Shown: positions 1 to 9,388, counted from the first letter of the stretch. The stretch is 64,000 nt of DNA from Nitrospirales bacterium (GCA_021604005.1 BQIV01000018.1:29344-93343), one strand, 5' to 3'. Numbers and translations are program-made. Notes: generated from the letters alone by a model not told the origin.

Positions 1-74
1 GCAAAATGCTTGACTGACTGACAAAGGCTTAAACAAAAACGAATGGCAGAGAAGAGAAGGCCGAGAGCCCGGAA

Positions 75-415
75 TCAAAACAAACCCAGCACATTCCCGA
101 CGATCTGCGCAATCTGATACAGTATAGGACCGAATGTAGCCAGAAAGATACCCGGGAGGAAGAAAATAACCCAGAGAAAGACCAATTTCACGGAAAGCCC
201 TTGAGCATGGGTTTCTCTTGACGACGGCGGCGTAAATCATTCGCCTGGCGACGCAATGTTTGAGCAACATTCGCCCCGAATTGTTCACCCTGAATCAAGG
301 CAGAAATAAAAAGAGACAGGGAAAGCAATGGATAGCCGTTGATAGAGACGACGAAAACATTTTAAACGAAAAATTCCTAATGAAACTTCTTTTGTAAAGA
401 TACGACATTCTAAGG
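75..415 (-). pseudogene. remnant of a second tadC-like gene (frameshifted, 5'-truncated)
   Basis: Read on the minus strand, three successive frames together reproduce the C-terminal third of TadC. One frame gives TKEVSLGI and CFRRLYQRL, the next gives SLFISALIQGEQFGANVAQ and the last gives LPGIFLATFGPILYQ, ending at a TGA at 75-77. They align with the intact TadC at 2793-3704 (QQEVSLGI, CFRRLAQRL, SEQLGASVAHTLRRQAN, LPGIFLTTLGPTIYQ). The frame changes near 315-335 and near 208-216. No start codon and no N-terminal two thirds remain; similarity fades at about 415, where a perfect hairpin begins. It looks like a paralogue from a second tad cluster rather than a recent duplication, because identity is only moderate. 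Confidence 0.8.
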
Positions 416-443
416 CAGCCACCTTGTCCGATAGGTGGCTGCC
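414..443. repeat. perfect 11-bp inverted repeat at the pseudogene break point
   Basis: GGCAGCCACCT (414-424) and AGGTGGCTGCC (433-443) are exact reverse complements separated by 8 nt. The hairpin sits where the tadC remnant loses its similarity. No T-run follows on either strand, so a recombination scar or mobile-element end is as likely as a terminator. Confidence 0.6.
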
Positions 444-455
444 CTCCCACACCAA

Positions 456-500
456 ACATGGCGAGAATCATATCGACTTTTCTTCGGACTCTCGCCATGT
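456..500 (-). terminator. inverted repeat downstream of the outer-membrane protein gene
   Basis: ACATGGCGAGA (456-466) and TCTCGCCATGT (490-500) are exact reverse complements with a 23-nt loop. They lie 27 nt beyond the stop codon of the minus-strand barrel gene. The position fits a transcript 3' end, but there is no U-tract and the loop is long, so the terminator role is only inferred. Confidence 0.4.
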
Positions 501-526
501 TCACAGTTGAACCGTTCATGCTCAGA

Positions 527-2191
527 CTATTGTCTTTCGGTGAATCCATGTTGATGACTTCCAATCACGACTTCCCACTGGAGTAACACTTGATTTTGTG
601 GGTCAAGCGTATTCCCATACTTGGTGTGGTTATACTGCAGTATGAAGCGTTGAAATTCGCTGGGATAAAACGTGATATATGGTGAAAAGGTCATCGCATC
701 GGTACGATTGCCCGATGCATTCAACGTTGAACCCACATTTCCACTAATCGGATTCGTCACGAGCGCCGGTTCGCTCGGCAACTGATGATAGTCGAATCGA
801 AAGCCGGGACGCCATCGTTTATTGATTCGATATTCAGCGTATCCATAACCACCCCACGCTCCTTGAGAGACCGTGTTGCCAAAAACATCCCGTCGTCCCT
901 GACCAAAATCGTACATGATTTCTCCATGGAATGAGAAGCTTTGCCGAAGTCCACGTCCTAACGGGTACCACCGATAATGAAAATCGAGATTGAACGTGTG
1001 TCGATCGATCGGATCCGTTTCGTCAACCGCCAGCAACGCAAGTTCCCCGGCTTCGGGCACTCGCGACTGGGGTGTATACACGACGGAAAATCCAAGCTCA
1101 ACATTGTTGTCGTCGTTTAGATCATGGTAGGTGCGTACAGATCCAAAGAAGGTTTCGCCGTTGATGACTTGCGAGCGAAGATTGCTGAGGGGACCTTCAC
1201 CAAGCAACCCAAAATTAAATCCCCATCCCGCCGTAAAAGCCAAATACGTGTCCGTTGGCGCGAGCCATGACAATTCGATACCATCCGTTCGATTCCCGTT
1301 ACCCATAAAAAGCGCTAACGATGGAGGGATGTCAATTTGTGGCAGATCGTGAGCATGCCGTCGTCCTAGATATCCCCAGTCAGCGAAAAACCTTCCACCC
1401 CGAATGGAGAGATTGAATGGTAAAGACGTGGTCTGGATCGCGGCCTCTTCGATCTCAAAAAAGGCTTTGCCGAATTCTTCAGTTCCTTTTGCATTTATTC
1501 CTTCGGCATGACCGGATGCGATGACGTAGGCACGGGCAAAGGGATCGATGTCAGCCGCGGCAAAGAGCTCAATCGTGCGCAACGCCGATGAAAAGCCTGC
1601 TGGAACCTTTGTCCCAACCTCTCCTCCCGCGTCGTCTCCATCGCCACCTTCGACAAATCTCATGCGCCGCTGCGTGTAACCAGCGATTGACTCGACGACG
1701 AACCCAATCGCTGGATTGAACCGGTTCAGGATCTGTTGACGTCGTAAGATCGCGACATCTCGAGGAGTCTCGCCAACATCAAGACTTTCAGGCACATTTA
1801 AGGGCATACCACCGACTCGTGGCAGGAGATCTGAAGGTTCTGCCTTTGATCGACTGCCTGGAAAACGATTATCCAATACACTACCTCTGTCTGTTGCATC
1901 AGGAGGCCCCGCTACACCTGCTGTCGCACCAGAGCCGCTCGCTTGGCCTTTAGACTGAGCTATTACAATTGGGGGTCGCATGCTCTGCGCTTGCGCCATA
2001 CGAACACGAACGTCCTGAGCTAGCCGCACGCCCTCTATCGCTTCTCGGTTTCCATCGAGCGTCATTTCTTGATCTGAAGGTTCGGATGCGAAAGTGGATA
2101 AGGGAAAACAACTGAAAACAAACAGACACAGTCCGACTCCCAGCAGCCGGACCGTTAGAGACCTGTGACGGCTTGTACCATTTCGAGTCAT
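527..2191 (-). CDS. outer-membrane beta-barrel protein, metal-receptor-like
   Basis: A 554-residue exported protein. The start is placed at an ATG preceded by GGAGGAG; a longer frame to 2254 has no such site. A basic N-terminus and hydrophobic stretch form a signal peptide ending near ASTFAS-type residues. A low-complexity Ser/Gly/Ala segment follows, then alternating aromatic strands typical of a beta-barrel (FFADWGYLGRRHAHDLP, FRFDYHQLP, FILQYNHTKY). The GRFFADxGxLxxxHxHD region resembles barrels annotated as zinc-regulated TonB-dependent receptors, but I see no clear plug domain or TonB box. The protein ends in Gln rather than Phe. It lies 130 bp downstream of a small His-rich secreted protein, which supports a role in metal handling. 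The substrate is unknown. Confidence 0.65.
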   Translation of the reverse strand: MTRNGTSRHRSLTVRLLGVGLCLFVFSCFPLSTFASEPSDQEMTLDGNREAIEGVRLAQDVRVRMAQAQSMRPPIVIAQSKGQASGSGATAGVAGPPDATDRGSVLDNRFPGSRSKAEPSDLLPRVGGMPLNVPESLDVGETPRDVAILRRQQILNRFNPAIGFVVESIAGYTQRRMRFVEGGDGDDAGGEVGTKVPAGFSSALRTIELFAAADIDPFARAYVIASGHAEGINAKGTEEFGKAFFEIEEAAIQTTSLPFNLSIRGGRFFADWGYLGRRHAHDLPQIDIPPSLALFMGNGNRTDGIELSWLAPTDTYLAFTAGWGFNFGLLGEGPLSNLRSQVINGETFFGSVRTYHDLNDDNNVELGFSVVYTPQSRVPEAGELALLAVDETDPIDRHTFNLDFHYRWYPLGRGLRQSFSFHGEIMYDFGQGRRDVFGNTVSQGAWGGYGYAEYRINKRWRPGFRFDYHQLPSEPALVTNPISGNVGSTLNASGNRTDAMTFSPYITFYPSEFQRFILQYNHTKYGNTLDPQNQVLLQWEVVIGSHQHGFTERQ

Positions 2192-2321
2192 ACTCACTCC
2201 TCCCATGCCATGAATCATAGTGTGCGTGCAACACGATCGTCCGCGCACCATCACGATCGGACAACGCGGTGTTGCTCAACGCTCTAAATAATAGATGATC
2301 AAGAAATTGAACAGGAAGAAC

Positions 2322-2648
2322 TTAAGAGAGGGGAGGTGCACGCGATCCGCCAACCGATATCGTTGGTGAGGTCCATGCGTACTCTACGCTGCTAAGATAG
2401 CCGTCTGGAATGTAAAAAGGAGTGGTAACACCAAGCGGATCAATACTCAACGCGCTACTAGTATGCTGCTGTACCCATTGACATAAATCAAAATCGGAAT
2501 GTTCATGACCATCATGATCAACTTCAGCAAAAACATGATGAATCTCAAGAGCACCGGAGAATGGCAGCAAGCAGAGAAACACCACTCCGAGGAAAATTGA
2601 AACCTTCCTCACTAGGTAAGGCCGAAAGCATGATGCAGACGATTTCAT
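2322..2648 (-). CDS. small secreted His/Cys-containing protein, probably metal-related
   Basis: 108 residues. A basic N-terminus and a hydrophobic segment (about residues 15-35) make a signal peptide or anchor. The mature part contains HHVFAEVDHDGHEHSD, a Cys in LCQWVQQH and a C-terminal SRAPP motif. This pattern resembles small periplasmic proteins (DUF2946-like) often encoded beside outer-membrane metal receptors; the family assignment is tentative. It precedes the barrel gene on the same strand, so the two are probably cotranscribed. A promoter with a TTGACA -35 and TAGATT -10 lies directly upstream and would give a nearly leaderless message. A GTG start 15-20 codons downstream cannot be excluded. 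Confidence 0.6.
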   Translation of the reverse strand: MKSSASCFRPYLVRKVSIFLGVVFLCLLPFSGALEIHHVFAEVDHDGHEHSDFDLCQWVQQHTSSALSIDPLGVTTPFYIPDGYLSSVEYAWTSPTISVGGSRAPPLS

Positions 2649-2657
2649 AACGAGCGG

Positions 2658-2707
2658 AATCTAGCAAAGGCTCAAACTTCTGTCAAGTTATTGCAAATGT
2701 CTTGCAA
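2658..2707 (-). promoter_or_regulatory. promoter plus paired TTGCAA boxes upstream of the metal-uptake pair
   Basis: On the minus strand TTGACA (2681-2686) and TAGATT (2658-2663) are separated by exactly 17 bp, a good sigma-70-type promoter. Just upstream of the -35, TTGCAA occurs twice (2691-2696 and 2702-2707) with centres 11 bp apart. Because TTGCAA is self-complementary, the pair is also an inverted repeat. One helical turn between centres suits a dimeric regulator such as a Fur/Zur or MerR family member, which is inference. Confidence 0.5.
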
Positions 2708-2792
2708 AAGTGGAAAGTGGCCGTGGTCTCGGGTTTGAGAAAATGTGATGTGAGGAATAATCAGAGAGGAGAGTATACCGGAACCGCAGGCC

Positions 2793-3704
2793 TCAAAAAG
2801 TCCCCATCACACCACCAAGAATCTGAATGAGTTGATAAATGGTTGGACCCAACGTCGTCAGAAAGATTCCCGGCAAGAAACATAAGACCAAGGGAAACAC
2901 AAGCTTGACGGATAACCCTTGAGCATGGTGCATCGCATGCTCCTGCCGACGGTGCCGTAATTCATTGGCTTGACGACGAAGGGTGTGCGCCACGCTCGCT
3001 CCCAATTGTTCACTTTGTACGATAGCTGACGTAAACAGGGAGATGGAAGGAATCGCGAGACGTTGTGCCAGCCGTCGAAAACACCGCAATCGAGAAATAC
3101 CCAAGGAAACTTCCTGTTGAAACACACGAAACTCCTTGGTCAACGGACGCCCGGCTGGTTGTGAACTCAAGATTTTCGCCAGGGCGGAATCAAAATTCAT
3201 TCCTGTTTCTACTAACGTCGAGAGTAAATCCAGAAAGAGTGGGAGATCCTGCTCTACAGCAACTATCCGTTGTTGACGAATGCCTCGAACAACAAAAAAC
3301 GGCGCCCCCCCTATCAAACAAAAAACAATCCATGGCATGGCAGACACGGCGACACCTAGTCCCCACCCGAAACTGCCTGGCAATTTCGCCACCGATTGCT
3401 CGAAGGCATCGACAATGTGGAAATGATACATCATAAAGATGCAACCTAATGCTATCCATGTCGAGAGTACCATAACACTCACAAACAGCAACGGTGCAGC
3501 GGCATGACGAAATCCGGCTAGGGCCAGCCAGCGTCGAATTCTCCTTCGATGCTCTCGAGGCCCTAGCGACGTGTCCACTTTCACCGATTCCGAAAATTCT
3601 AGAATTCGCCGTAAACTCTGTTGACGGCGATACAATGAAAGAATTCCCAGAAGACACATGATGGTGCCTAAGAAAAGCGTCAGCATTATGCTCACCTGAA
3701 TCAT
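2793..3704 (-). CDS. tadC: Tad pilus/secretion inner-membrane protein TadC
   Basis: 303 residues, the usual size for TadC. It has an N-terminal membrane helix, a second and third hydrophobic block in the middle (about residues 70-140), a GspF-type cytoplasmic segment containing LPLFLDLLSTLVETGMNFDSAL, and a C-terminal hydrophobic pair ending LPGIFLTTLGPTIYQ. The GspF/T2SF fold forms the inner-membrane platform that the CpaF ATPase acts on. It starts 9 nt after tadB stops, with an AGAGGAT ribosome-binding site. It is the last intact Tad gene on this strand; a broken paralogue lies 2.4 kb further on, beyond the metal-uptake pair. Confidence 0.88.
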   Translation of the reverse strand: MIQVSIMLTLFLGTIMCLLGILSLYRRQQSLRRILEFSESVKVDTSLGPREHRRRIRRWLALAGFRHAAAPLLFVSVMVLSTWIALGCIFMMYHFHIVDAFEQSVAKLPGSFGWGLGVAVSAMPWIVFCLIGGAPFFVVRGIRQQRIVAVEQDLPLFLDLLSTLVETGMNFDSALAKILSSQPAGRPLTKEFRVFQQEVSLGISRLRCFRRLAQRLAIPSISLFTSAIVQSEQLGASVAHTLRRQANELRHRRQEHAMHHAQGLSVKLVFPLVLCFLPGIFLTTLGPTIYQLIQILGGVMGTF

Positions 3705-3713
3705 CGAATCCTC

Positions 3714-4571
3714 TTAAAACTTGATTTCATTTAATTTTGAAATCCACAAAATACCGATCGTTTGCGCAATAATCGCCCCAGCTCCCAGGTACGATCCGAT
3801 GGGTGAGAGTAAAAAGGTCTCCATGTTCTTCGGATTAACATGCCACATCATGAGTGACAGACCATAGGTAATGATGAGAATTGAAAGAACGGATAGTTGC
3901 GACTCAACGCTTTGTGTTCGAATGCGTTGATCCAATTCAATACGGTTTCGGACAATTGCACTGACATTGACGAGCGTGGTCGCAAGGCTTCCTCCACTCC
4001 ACCATTGCACGGCAAGCACTGAGGAGAAGATTTGGAACGTTTCCAACGGAATCTCTTTCCCTAGCTGTTGAATCACGGTCGCAGGATCATCGCCCAAACG
4101 AATGCGTCCGACCATATCGATGAAATACGACTTCAAGGGATGCGGTGTTTCATGCATAGCCGTTTCCAATGCTTTCGGGACAGCCATGCCACTCTGTAAA
4201 AGACTAAGCATCAAATCAATGGCATCAGCCAATTGTTGTTCGATTGTGTTCAATTGCCGTTGCGCAATATGAGTCTCCAGCAAATAACTCACTACCCCTG
4301 TAAGTAACGCGGCCGCAACGGCAAAGGGAAGCGGGACATCTCCCACGACTAAGACCAAAAGTGCCGTACCACTCAACAGAATGGACACAACACGATACCG
4401 TTTGGGGAAGAGACGAATGTGCCGCTGAAGCCGGCGTTCATGAATTGATGACAAAAACCCTTCCAGTCGTCTGAGATATCTTTGCCGGATGCGAATATCC
4501 CGCCACGCATAGCCGGCAACGCTTGTCAATCCAAGGAAGACAGACAGCAGGCTGAGTTCATACCACTGCAT
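3714..4571 (-). CDS. tadB: Tad pilus/secretion inner-membrane protein TadB
   Basis: 285 residues with a T2SF/GspF domain in the second half (QLADAIDLMLSLLQSGMAVPKAL), an N-terminal helix, a paired hydrophobic block near residues 60-95 and a C-terminal hydrophobic region. TadB and TadC together form the Tad inner-membrane platform. The start codon lies 14 nt inside the end of cpaF, which suggests translational coupling, and tadC begins 9 nt after its stop. Confidence 0.88.
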   Translation of the reverse strand: MQWYELSLLSVFLGLTSVAGYAWRDIRIRQRYLRRLEGFLSSIHERRLQRHIRLFPKRYRVVSILLSGTALLVLVVGDVPLPFAVAAALLTGVVSYLLETHIAQRQLNTIEQQLADAIDLMLSLLQSGMAVPKALETAMHETPHPLKSYFIDMVGRIRLGDDPATVIQQLGKEIPLETFQIFSSVLAVQWWSGGSLATTLVNVSAIVRNRIELDQRIRTQSVESQLSVLSILIITYGLSLMMWHVNPKNMETFLLSPIGSYLGAGAIIAQTIGILWISKLNEIKF

Positions 4572-5988
4572 GAGGATCCTTTACTTCAAAGAGAGACCGC
4601 GGCATATCGATTCCTAATTCTTGAAAATCTGTCATCATAGCGGGGATCGTCCCATTGGAGATAAAGTGGCCGTGTTCCCCATGCCGGTTGACGTACGCAC
4701 GTTGATAGGAAAAGATATCCTGCATGAGAATCGCCGTGCCGTCGCGGCCAACAATTTCCGATATACGCTCAACCCGCCGTACCCCATCTTCATACCGCCG
4801 AACATGAATCACGACATGAATGGCTGAGACAATTTGCTCTCGAATGGCAAACGACGGCAAATCCGAACTGGCCATCATCACCATGGTTTCCAGGCGGGAC
4901 AGGGCATCGGGTGGTGAATTGGCGTGAATCGTACTCATGCTGCCTTCATGACCGGTATTTAACGCCTGTAACATGTCGACGGCTTCCTCTCCTCTGACTT
5001 CTCCGACGATAATGCGGTCTGGCCGCATACGAAGGGTGTTGACCAAGAGGTCCCGCGTGGTGATTTTCCCTCGCCCTTCAACATTTTCCGGACGGGTTTC
5101 AAGGCGAACCACATGTTCTTGATCGAGGCCAAGTTCCACTGTGTCTTCGATTGTGACGATCCGTTCATGGACAGGAATTGACTCAGTCATGACACTTAAG
5201 ACTGTGGACTTCCCGGCTCCCGTCCCTCCCGATATAAGAAAATTTTTCTTGGCTCGAACCGCGGCGTCTAAAAACAGAGCCATCTCGGGCGACAACATTT
5301 CCAGCAAGAGCACGTCGTGTTTTCGCAATCGTTGTCGCCCGAAACGTCGTATTGATAACGTGGGACTATCCGTCGAGACCGGCGGCAATGTGGCATTGAC
5401 TCGCGTACCATCTTTGAGGCGTAAGTCAGCCATGGGCCATGAGGCATCGATACGCCGCCCCATCTGAGCTGCTATCCGTTCGATGACGCGCGCAATATGC
5501 TCCCGGTTTGAAAACTTCACGGCGGTCAGCTCAATCCGGCCAAATCGTTCCACATACACATGCTCGGGACTATTGACAAGAATATCCGTGACGGCGGGAT
5601 CAGATAACAAAGGAGCCAGTGGCCCCAAGCCAATGGTTTCTTCCGTTAATTCATCGGCCAACCTTCGACGTTCCTCCTCATTGAGCGGTATGTGTTCTTG
5701 AGTCAAAATGCGCGCGGTAAATTCCCGAATGGCACGAGTCACTTCCGCACTACTCCCGGCATAGAGATGTTGTTCTCCAATCTCAAGCAACATGCGTTCT
5801 TGCAACATGCCTTTAATGGTTATGTAGTCAGCCTGTAGACGTTGCGGAACTCTCCTCTCCTTGTCCGGTACGTCACTCAGAAAATTGCTTGAAGGACGTG
5901 AACGCTTCGTCCGTAATCTCGACATAATGCCTGCGGTATATGACCGATTCAGCCGCTCACGATAGATATTCCTCACGCCAGAGCTCAT
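4558..5988 (-). CDS. cpaF: Tad secretion ATPase CpaF/TadA
   Basis: About 476 residues from the chosen ATG at 5988, which lies 14 nt after the cpaE stop and is preceded by AAGAGA. The open frame runs 42 codons further into cpaE but without a better start. The protein is a PulE/VirB11-type secretion ATPase. It has an N-terminal helical region ([25 protein letters not shown]), the Walker A motif GGTGAGKST, an Asp box ([12 protein letters not shown]) and a Walker B/His-box region ([29 protein letters not shown]). It powers Flp pilus assembly or secretion through TadB/TadC. All key ATPase residues are present. Confidence 0.93.
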   Translation of the reverse strand: MSSGVRNIYRERLNRSYTAGIMSRLRTKRSRPSSNFLSDVPDKERRVPQRLQADYITIKGMLQERMLLEIGEQHLYAGSSAEVTRAIREFTARILTQEHIPLNEEERRRLADELTEETIGLGPLAPLLSDPAVTDILVNSPEHVYVERFGRIELTAVKFSNREHIARVIERIAAQMGRRIDASWPMADLRLKDGTRVNATLPPVSTDSPTLSIRRFGRQRLRKHDVLLLEMLSPEMALFLDAAVRAKKNFLISGGTGAGKSTVLSVMTESIPVHERIVTIEDTVELGLDQEHVVRLETRPENVEGRGKITTRDLLVNTLRMRPDRIIVGEVRGEEAVDMLQALNTGHEGSMSTIHANSPPDALSRLETMVMMASSDLPSFAIREQIVSAIHVVIHVRRYEDGVRRVERISEIVGRDGTAILMQDIFSYQRAYVNRHGEHGHFISNGTIPAMMTDFQELGIDMPRSLFEVKDPHAVV

Positions 5989-6001
5989 CGCATCTCTTGA
6001 T

Positions 6002-7246
6002 TTATCCACGCCACCATCCTCCGACAAGTTCGCCAAGTTGCTGCCAACTGGACATTGTGTACATCGGGGGACGCTGTCCAGCAGTCGAATCATGCAAGCA
6101 TTCAATCTCGGCACTCAATGTCGCCAAACTACGAGAGAATCCAGACTGATTCGTTCGACCCAGGCCATACGGAACTCCCGCATTGGCTGCAGCCAAAATG
6201 CCGGTTTGATACGGGAATATCCCATCGAAACGACGAGTCAGCCGCTCTTCAATATCGGCGGGGCTCAAATTACCGGTAAATGATCGATAATTCTGATTCA
6301 ACACCAAACGTTGCTTTTCTCGCGCAAGACCCAACCCTTCTAAAATTGGAAGAAACTTTGAGGTCGCAATGACATTTGGAGCCGTGCCTTGCATCACGAT
6401 ATACACGAGATCGGATAGGTCTAGGACAGATACGACCGTACTATCAAGAATGGGAAAGGTGTCAATGATGACATAATCAAATGAACGTCGCGCAAAATTT
6501 ACAATGCGATAGACTGATTCGTCATCGATTTCCGAACCTTCCAGGGCATCGTTGGGAGCTGCTAAGACATGGAGCCCACAGGCATGACTGATCGTAAATT
6601 GACGCAGTAACGTTTCATCTAATCGATCTTTTTCCCGTACCGCGTCAACCAACGACGTTGTCGGCAGCATGTCAAGCATGACGGTACACACGCCAAGCTG
6701 AAGAGAGGCATCGATGAGTAACACACGTCCAGGATGTCGTGACGCAAGCAGACAGGCTGCATTGACCGCTAACGTGGACTTCCCGACACCACCCTTATTA
6801 CTCACAAAGGACACCACCTTTCCGCTAGGCGTTGATTGCCTTGGTCGCGGCATGGACAGACGGTCAAGGAGTTGCCGCAGTTCCGTACTCGACAGTGGAT
6901 GCCGTAAAAAATCTTGAATCTTGGCACGCATACCGTCAATCACGACCGCACTCTCAGACCGTTCATTTCCAAATTGATCCGGCCGATATATGGCGGCCAC
7001 GGTCGTCTCGGGCAGCATGAGATGAATTTCTTGTGTGAAACGTTTTAGATCTTCAAAGTCCCGTTCTATATCGACACAAATTAAATTTGGCTGCCGGCTC
7101 AGCGCTATTTCTTCTGCCCGCCGATAATCAGACGCATACGCGGTGATGCAATGCCGATGGCTCAGCCCCTCCAGGGCTGCCTCAAACTCTTCTTGAAGTC
7201 CGCTGTCTTCCCCGACGACGAGTATGTGTACATTCTGATCCATCAT
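6002..7246 (-). CDS. cpaE: Tad pilus localisation ATPase CpaE/TadZ
   Basis: About 414 residues. Residues 1-120 form an atypical receiver-like domain (VHILVVGEDSG). It is followed by a ParA/MinD-type ATPase with the deviant Walker A motif NKGGVGKSTLAVNAA, the switch region LLIDASLQLG and the strand YVIIDTFPILDS. CpaE/TadZ proteins place the Tad apparatus in the cell. The start ATG overlaps the stop of the preceding gene in an ATGA arrangement (7243-7246) with GAGGC upstream. The longer in-frame extension to 7345 lies inside the upstream gene and is unlikely. Confidence 0.88.
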   Translation of the reverse strand: MMDQNVHILVVGEDSGLQEEFEAALEGLSHRHCITAYASDYRRAEEIALSRQPNLICVDIERDFEDLKRFTQEIHLMLPETTVAAIYRPDQFGNERSESAVVIDGMRAKIQDFLRHPLSSTELRQLLDRLSMPRPRQSTPSGKVVSFVSNKGGVGKSTLAVNAACLLASRHPGRVLLIDASLQLGVCTVMLDMLPTTSLVDAVREKDRLDETLLRQFTISHACGLHVLAAPNDALEGSEIDDESVYRIVNFARRSFDYVIIDTFPILDSTVVSVLDLSDLVYIVMQGTAPNVIATSKFLPILEGLGLAREKQRLVLNQNYRSFTGNLSPADIEERLTRRFDGIFPYQTGILAAANAGVPYGLGRTNQSGFSRSLATLSAEIECLHDSTAGQRPPMYTMSSWQQLGELVGGWWRG

Positions 7247-8100
7247 AAAGCCTCTTTGATGAGTGTTGGAGCCAAGATAGCGCCTTTTAGCGAGCGGTTC
7301 ATGAAGAAGACCTGAGCAAGGTCCTGTTGACTTACCTGCGGCCATTCCACAGTCACATGCGTCGAAGCATTGAGACTTCCGGTCGTACTCACATACTTTC
7401 GAATCACAAAATGGAAACGTGTTCCAGTGATTGTGACATGCCCGAACCCCACGACACGCTTGCTCATTCCAACTGTTGTGACGATTGGAACATAGCCTTC
7501 AAGAGGCAGATGTACGGTATCCGGTGACTCAGGAGCTGGCACGGCCTGCCCAATGTGCGTCATGGGTCGTCCACCCTGACCAATGATTCTTCCGTGAGAC
7601 AAGATTTCCCCAGTGGTATTGAGCGTCGCATCGACGAGAGTATCTTCCGTCATGGACTCCCATACGTCTTTTTCTAGCGTATAGGGAAGCGCTCCAAAGA
7701 GAAGAGTAGGATCTGTTTGCGGTAATCCAACTTGCCTGGCCGGCAACAACTGTGCCCTGGCTGTGCTACTGACCGTAACCGAAGATGGTGCCTCGGAAGA
7801 TGACATCCCAAGCATCAAGGGCCGCAAGGGCGATTCGATCTGAGTTGAGAGTTTCATCCGTGTCACTCCTGGATTCGGAAATGTTGTCGTCATTATTGTG
7901 GGAGCATTTACGCCCACGGCCATGTGCGATGTCCATGCATCCGATCGATACCGATGATTGTCGAAATACGAGTCAAGAACTAAAAATTGTGCGGTTGTGT
8001 CTAAGCGCGCTTCTACCCAACGACTGTACCCCCATTCAATTCCAAGCATACCGACATTCAAAATACCCCAAGCAAGAACGGTGATGAGAAGAAATATCAT
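7243..8100 (-). CDS. TadG/TadE-like pseudopilin (Tad locus)
   Basis: 285 residues. It begins with a hydrophobic segment (IFLLITVLAWGILNVGMLG) and an RW.EARLDTTAQ-like amphipathic continuation, as in TadE/TadG minor pseudopilins. The rest is a beta-rich extracytoplasmic part with no recognised catalytic motif. The usual Gly/Glu processing site before the helix is missing because the frame starts directly at the helix; an in-frame stop lies about ten codons upstream, so no longer start exists. It overlaps cpaE by 4 nt. The assignment rests on topology and position. Confidence 0.6.
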   Translation of the reverse strand: MIFLLITVLAWGILNVGMLGIEWGYSRWVEARLDTTAQFLVLDSYFDNHRYRSDAWTSHMAVGVNAPTIMTTTFPNPGVTRMKLSTQIESPLRPLMLGMSSSEAPSSVTVSSTARAQLLPARQVGLPQTDPTLLFGALPYTLEKDVWESMTEDTLVDATLNTTGEILSHGRIIGQGGRPMTHIGQAVPAPESPDTVHLPLEGYVPIVTTVGMSKRVVGFGHVTITGTRFHFVIRKYVSTTGSLNASTHVTVEWPQVSQQDLAQVFFMNRSLKGAILAPTLIKEAL

Positions 8101-8181
8101 ACTGTGCGCATCTTCATGATGTGTGGCTGACGTCTACTCATCACATGCTCATACATCTATTCATTAATATACGACCTGCAT

Positions 8182-9072
8182 TTATTGAAAGACTTCACGT
8201 CGAAACACGGCTTGTGCCGAAAGAATATGCGGATATTCCTTAACGGTTCCCGAGACAATTGTTTGACTGTTAGTGTTGGTCGTACTCTGCGGGGAGGACA
8301 TCGATGTTTTGGGGTTTTGGCTCTTCCCAGAACTATCAGATGCCCCGTTCAATTGTTCTATCGATGAAATCGAAACGGAGTCCGGCAGGATTGCTTGAGG
8401 CTGCCAACGCATAAACAGGGGTTGAAAGGGGTAATTGACTCGCAACGCAACTAATCCACCACGTGCACCATGCGAAGACGGCTGCAAGCTAAACGCCCCC
8501 GACTGCGCGTCCTCTGGACTCCCCTTCATTTCTTCGAGGACGGATGTCCATCGACTGGACTCGGCATTCTGTTCTCGAGACGTTCCTGCAGCAGGCACAC
8601 TGATAGACCAGACTAGCGAGCCATCAGACGTGTGTTCATGAACAACCACTCCTGGAAAACGAAGAACCGTACGTGTCTCTCCAGCAAACGTTATCGATTC
8701 AGCAATCATTAAAGGGCGGAGCATGCGATTGACAATGGGCAGTCCGTCTAGAAATTTCTCAAGACGATGCGAGTCCTGAAATTGATCCATGTCAATTACT
8801 AAGGCTGCGGGATCATAAATTCGGCGTTTGACGAGAGGGTGCCGGAGAGCCTGTTCAAACGTCAGAGCCGGCGGCAAAGGAATCAGAGCCAGTTCCCGTG
8901 CAGCTACCCTCGCCGTTTCTTGCAGCAATTGGGACACAAAGACCATTCGCGCCACATCCACAATGAAGGCAATCAACAAGGACAGGGCAACGGCAATAAG
9001 AGAAAATTCGACAAGGACAGAACCACGATCGTTCCTCCCTCCATGCCCATATTCGTTTCTCTGTACACTCAC
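8182..9072 (-). CDS. TadE-like pseudopilin (Tad locus)
   Basis: 296 residues, starting at a GTG preceded by AAGGA. Residues 15-45 carry the TadE-like signature RGSVLVEFSLIAVALSLLIAFIVD in overlapping parts: a Gly, a Glu five residues into the helix, and a long hydrophobic stretch, as in substrates of the Tad prepilin peptidase. The remaining 250 residues are soluble and Ser/Thr-rich near the C-terminus (about residues 235-270). It is the first gene of the minus-strand tad block here. TadE-like minor pseudopilins are thought to support pilus assembly. Confidence 0.75.
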   Translation of the reverse strand: MSVQRNEYGHGGRNDRGSVLVEFSLIAVALSLLIAFIVDVARMVFVSQLLQETARVAARELALIPLPPALTFEQALRHPLVKRRIYDPAALVIDMDQFQDSHRLEKFLDGLPIVNRMLRPLMIAESITFAGETRTVLRFPGVVVHEHTSDGSLVWSISVPAAGTSREQNAESSRWTSVLEEMKGSPEDAQSGAFSLQPSSHGARGGLVALRVNYPFQPLFMRWQPQAILPDSVSISSIEQLNGASDSSGKSQNPKTSMSSPQSTTNTNSQTIVSGTVKEYPHILSAQAVFRREVFQ

Positions 9073-9388
9073 GTCGATCCTTGCTCATGCGAGTCTTTGT
9101 GAAGAACAACCAATTTCCACACTGGAAACAGGCAGGTAAACTATGCTTCAAGCTTTATGCCAGGAATGAGAAAGAGGAATGGGGAAAAAGACTCAACGGG
9201 ATCGGCTCATAATTAGAAGAAACCGAAGTAGCCAGGCAAAAACTTCCATGACCCTAGGCAAACTCTACGAGGATTCCGGGAAAGTCCATATTTGAAAATC
9301 AAGCACAGCATATTTTCTGCCGAGGAAGAACGTACGACGACCGTTACACCGATCAGCACATATCACAGTCAGGTAATCAAACAAACCG
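9073..9388. other. divergent intergenic region between the tad block and the retropepsin-like gene
   Basis: About 315 bp with no convincing gene. On the minus strand TTGCCT (9234-9239) and TAATTA (9210-9215) with an 18-bp spacer could be a weak promoter for the tad block. No terminator or repeat was seen. Confidence 0.3.

Noticed and set aside
295..564. 89-codon minus-strand frame at the left end
   Set aside because: It is a frame of the tadC remnant read across a frameshift and through the hairpins; not a gene.
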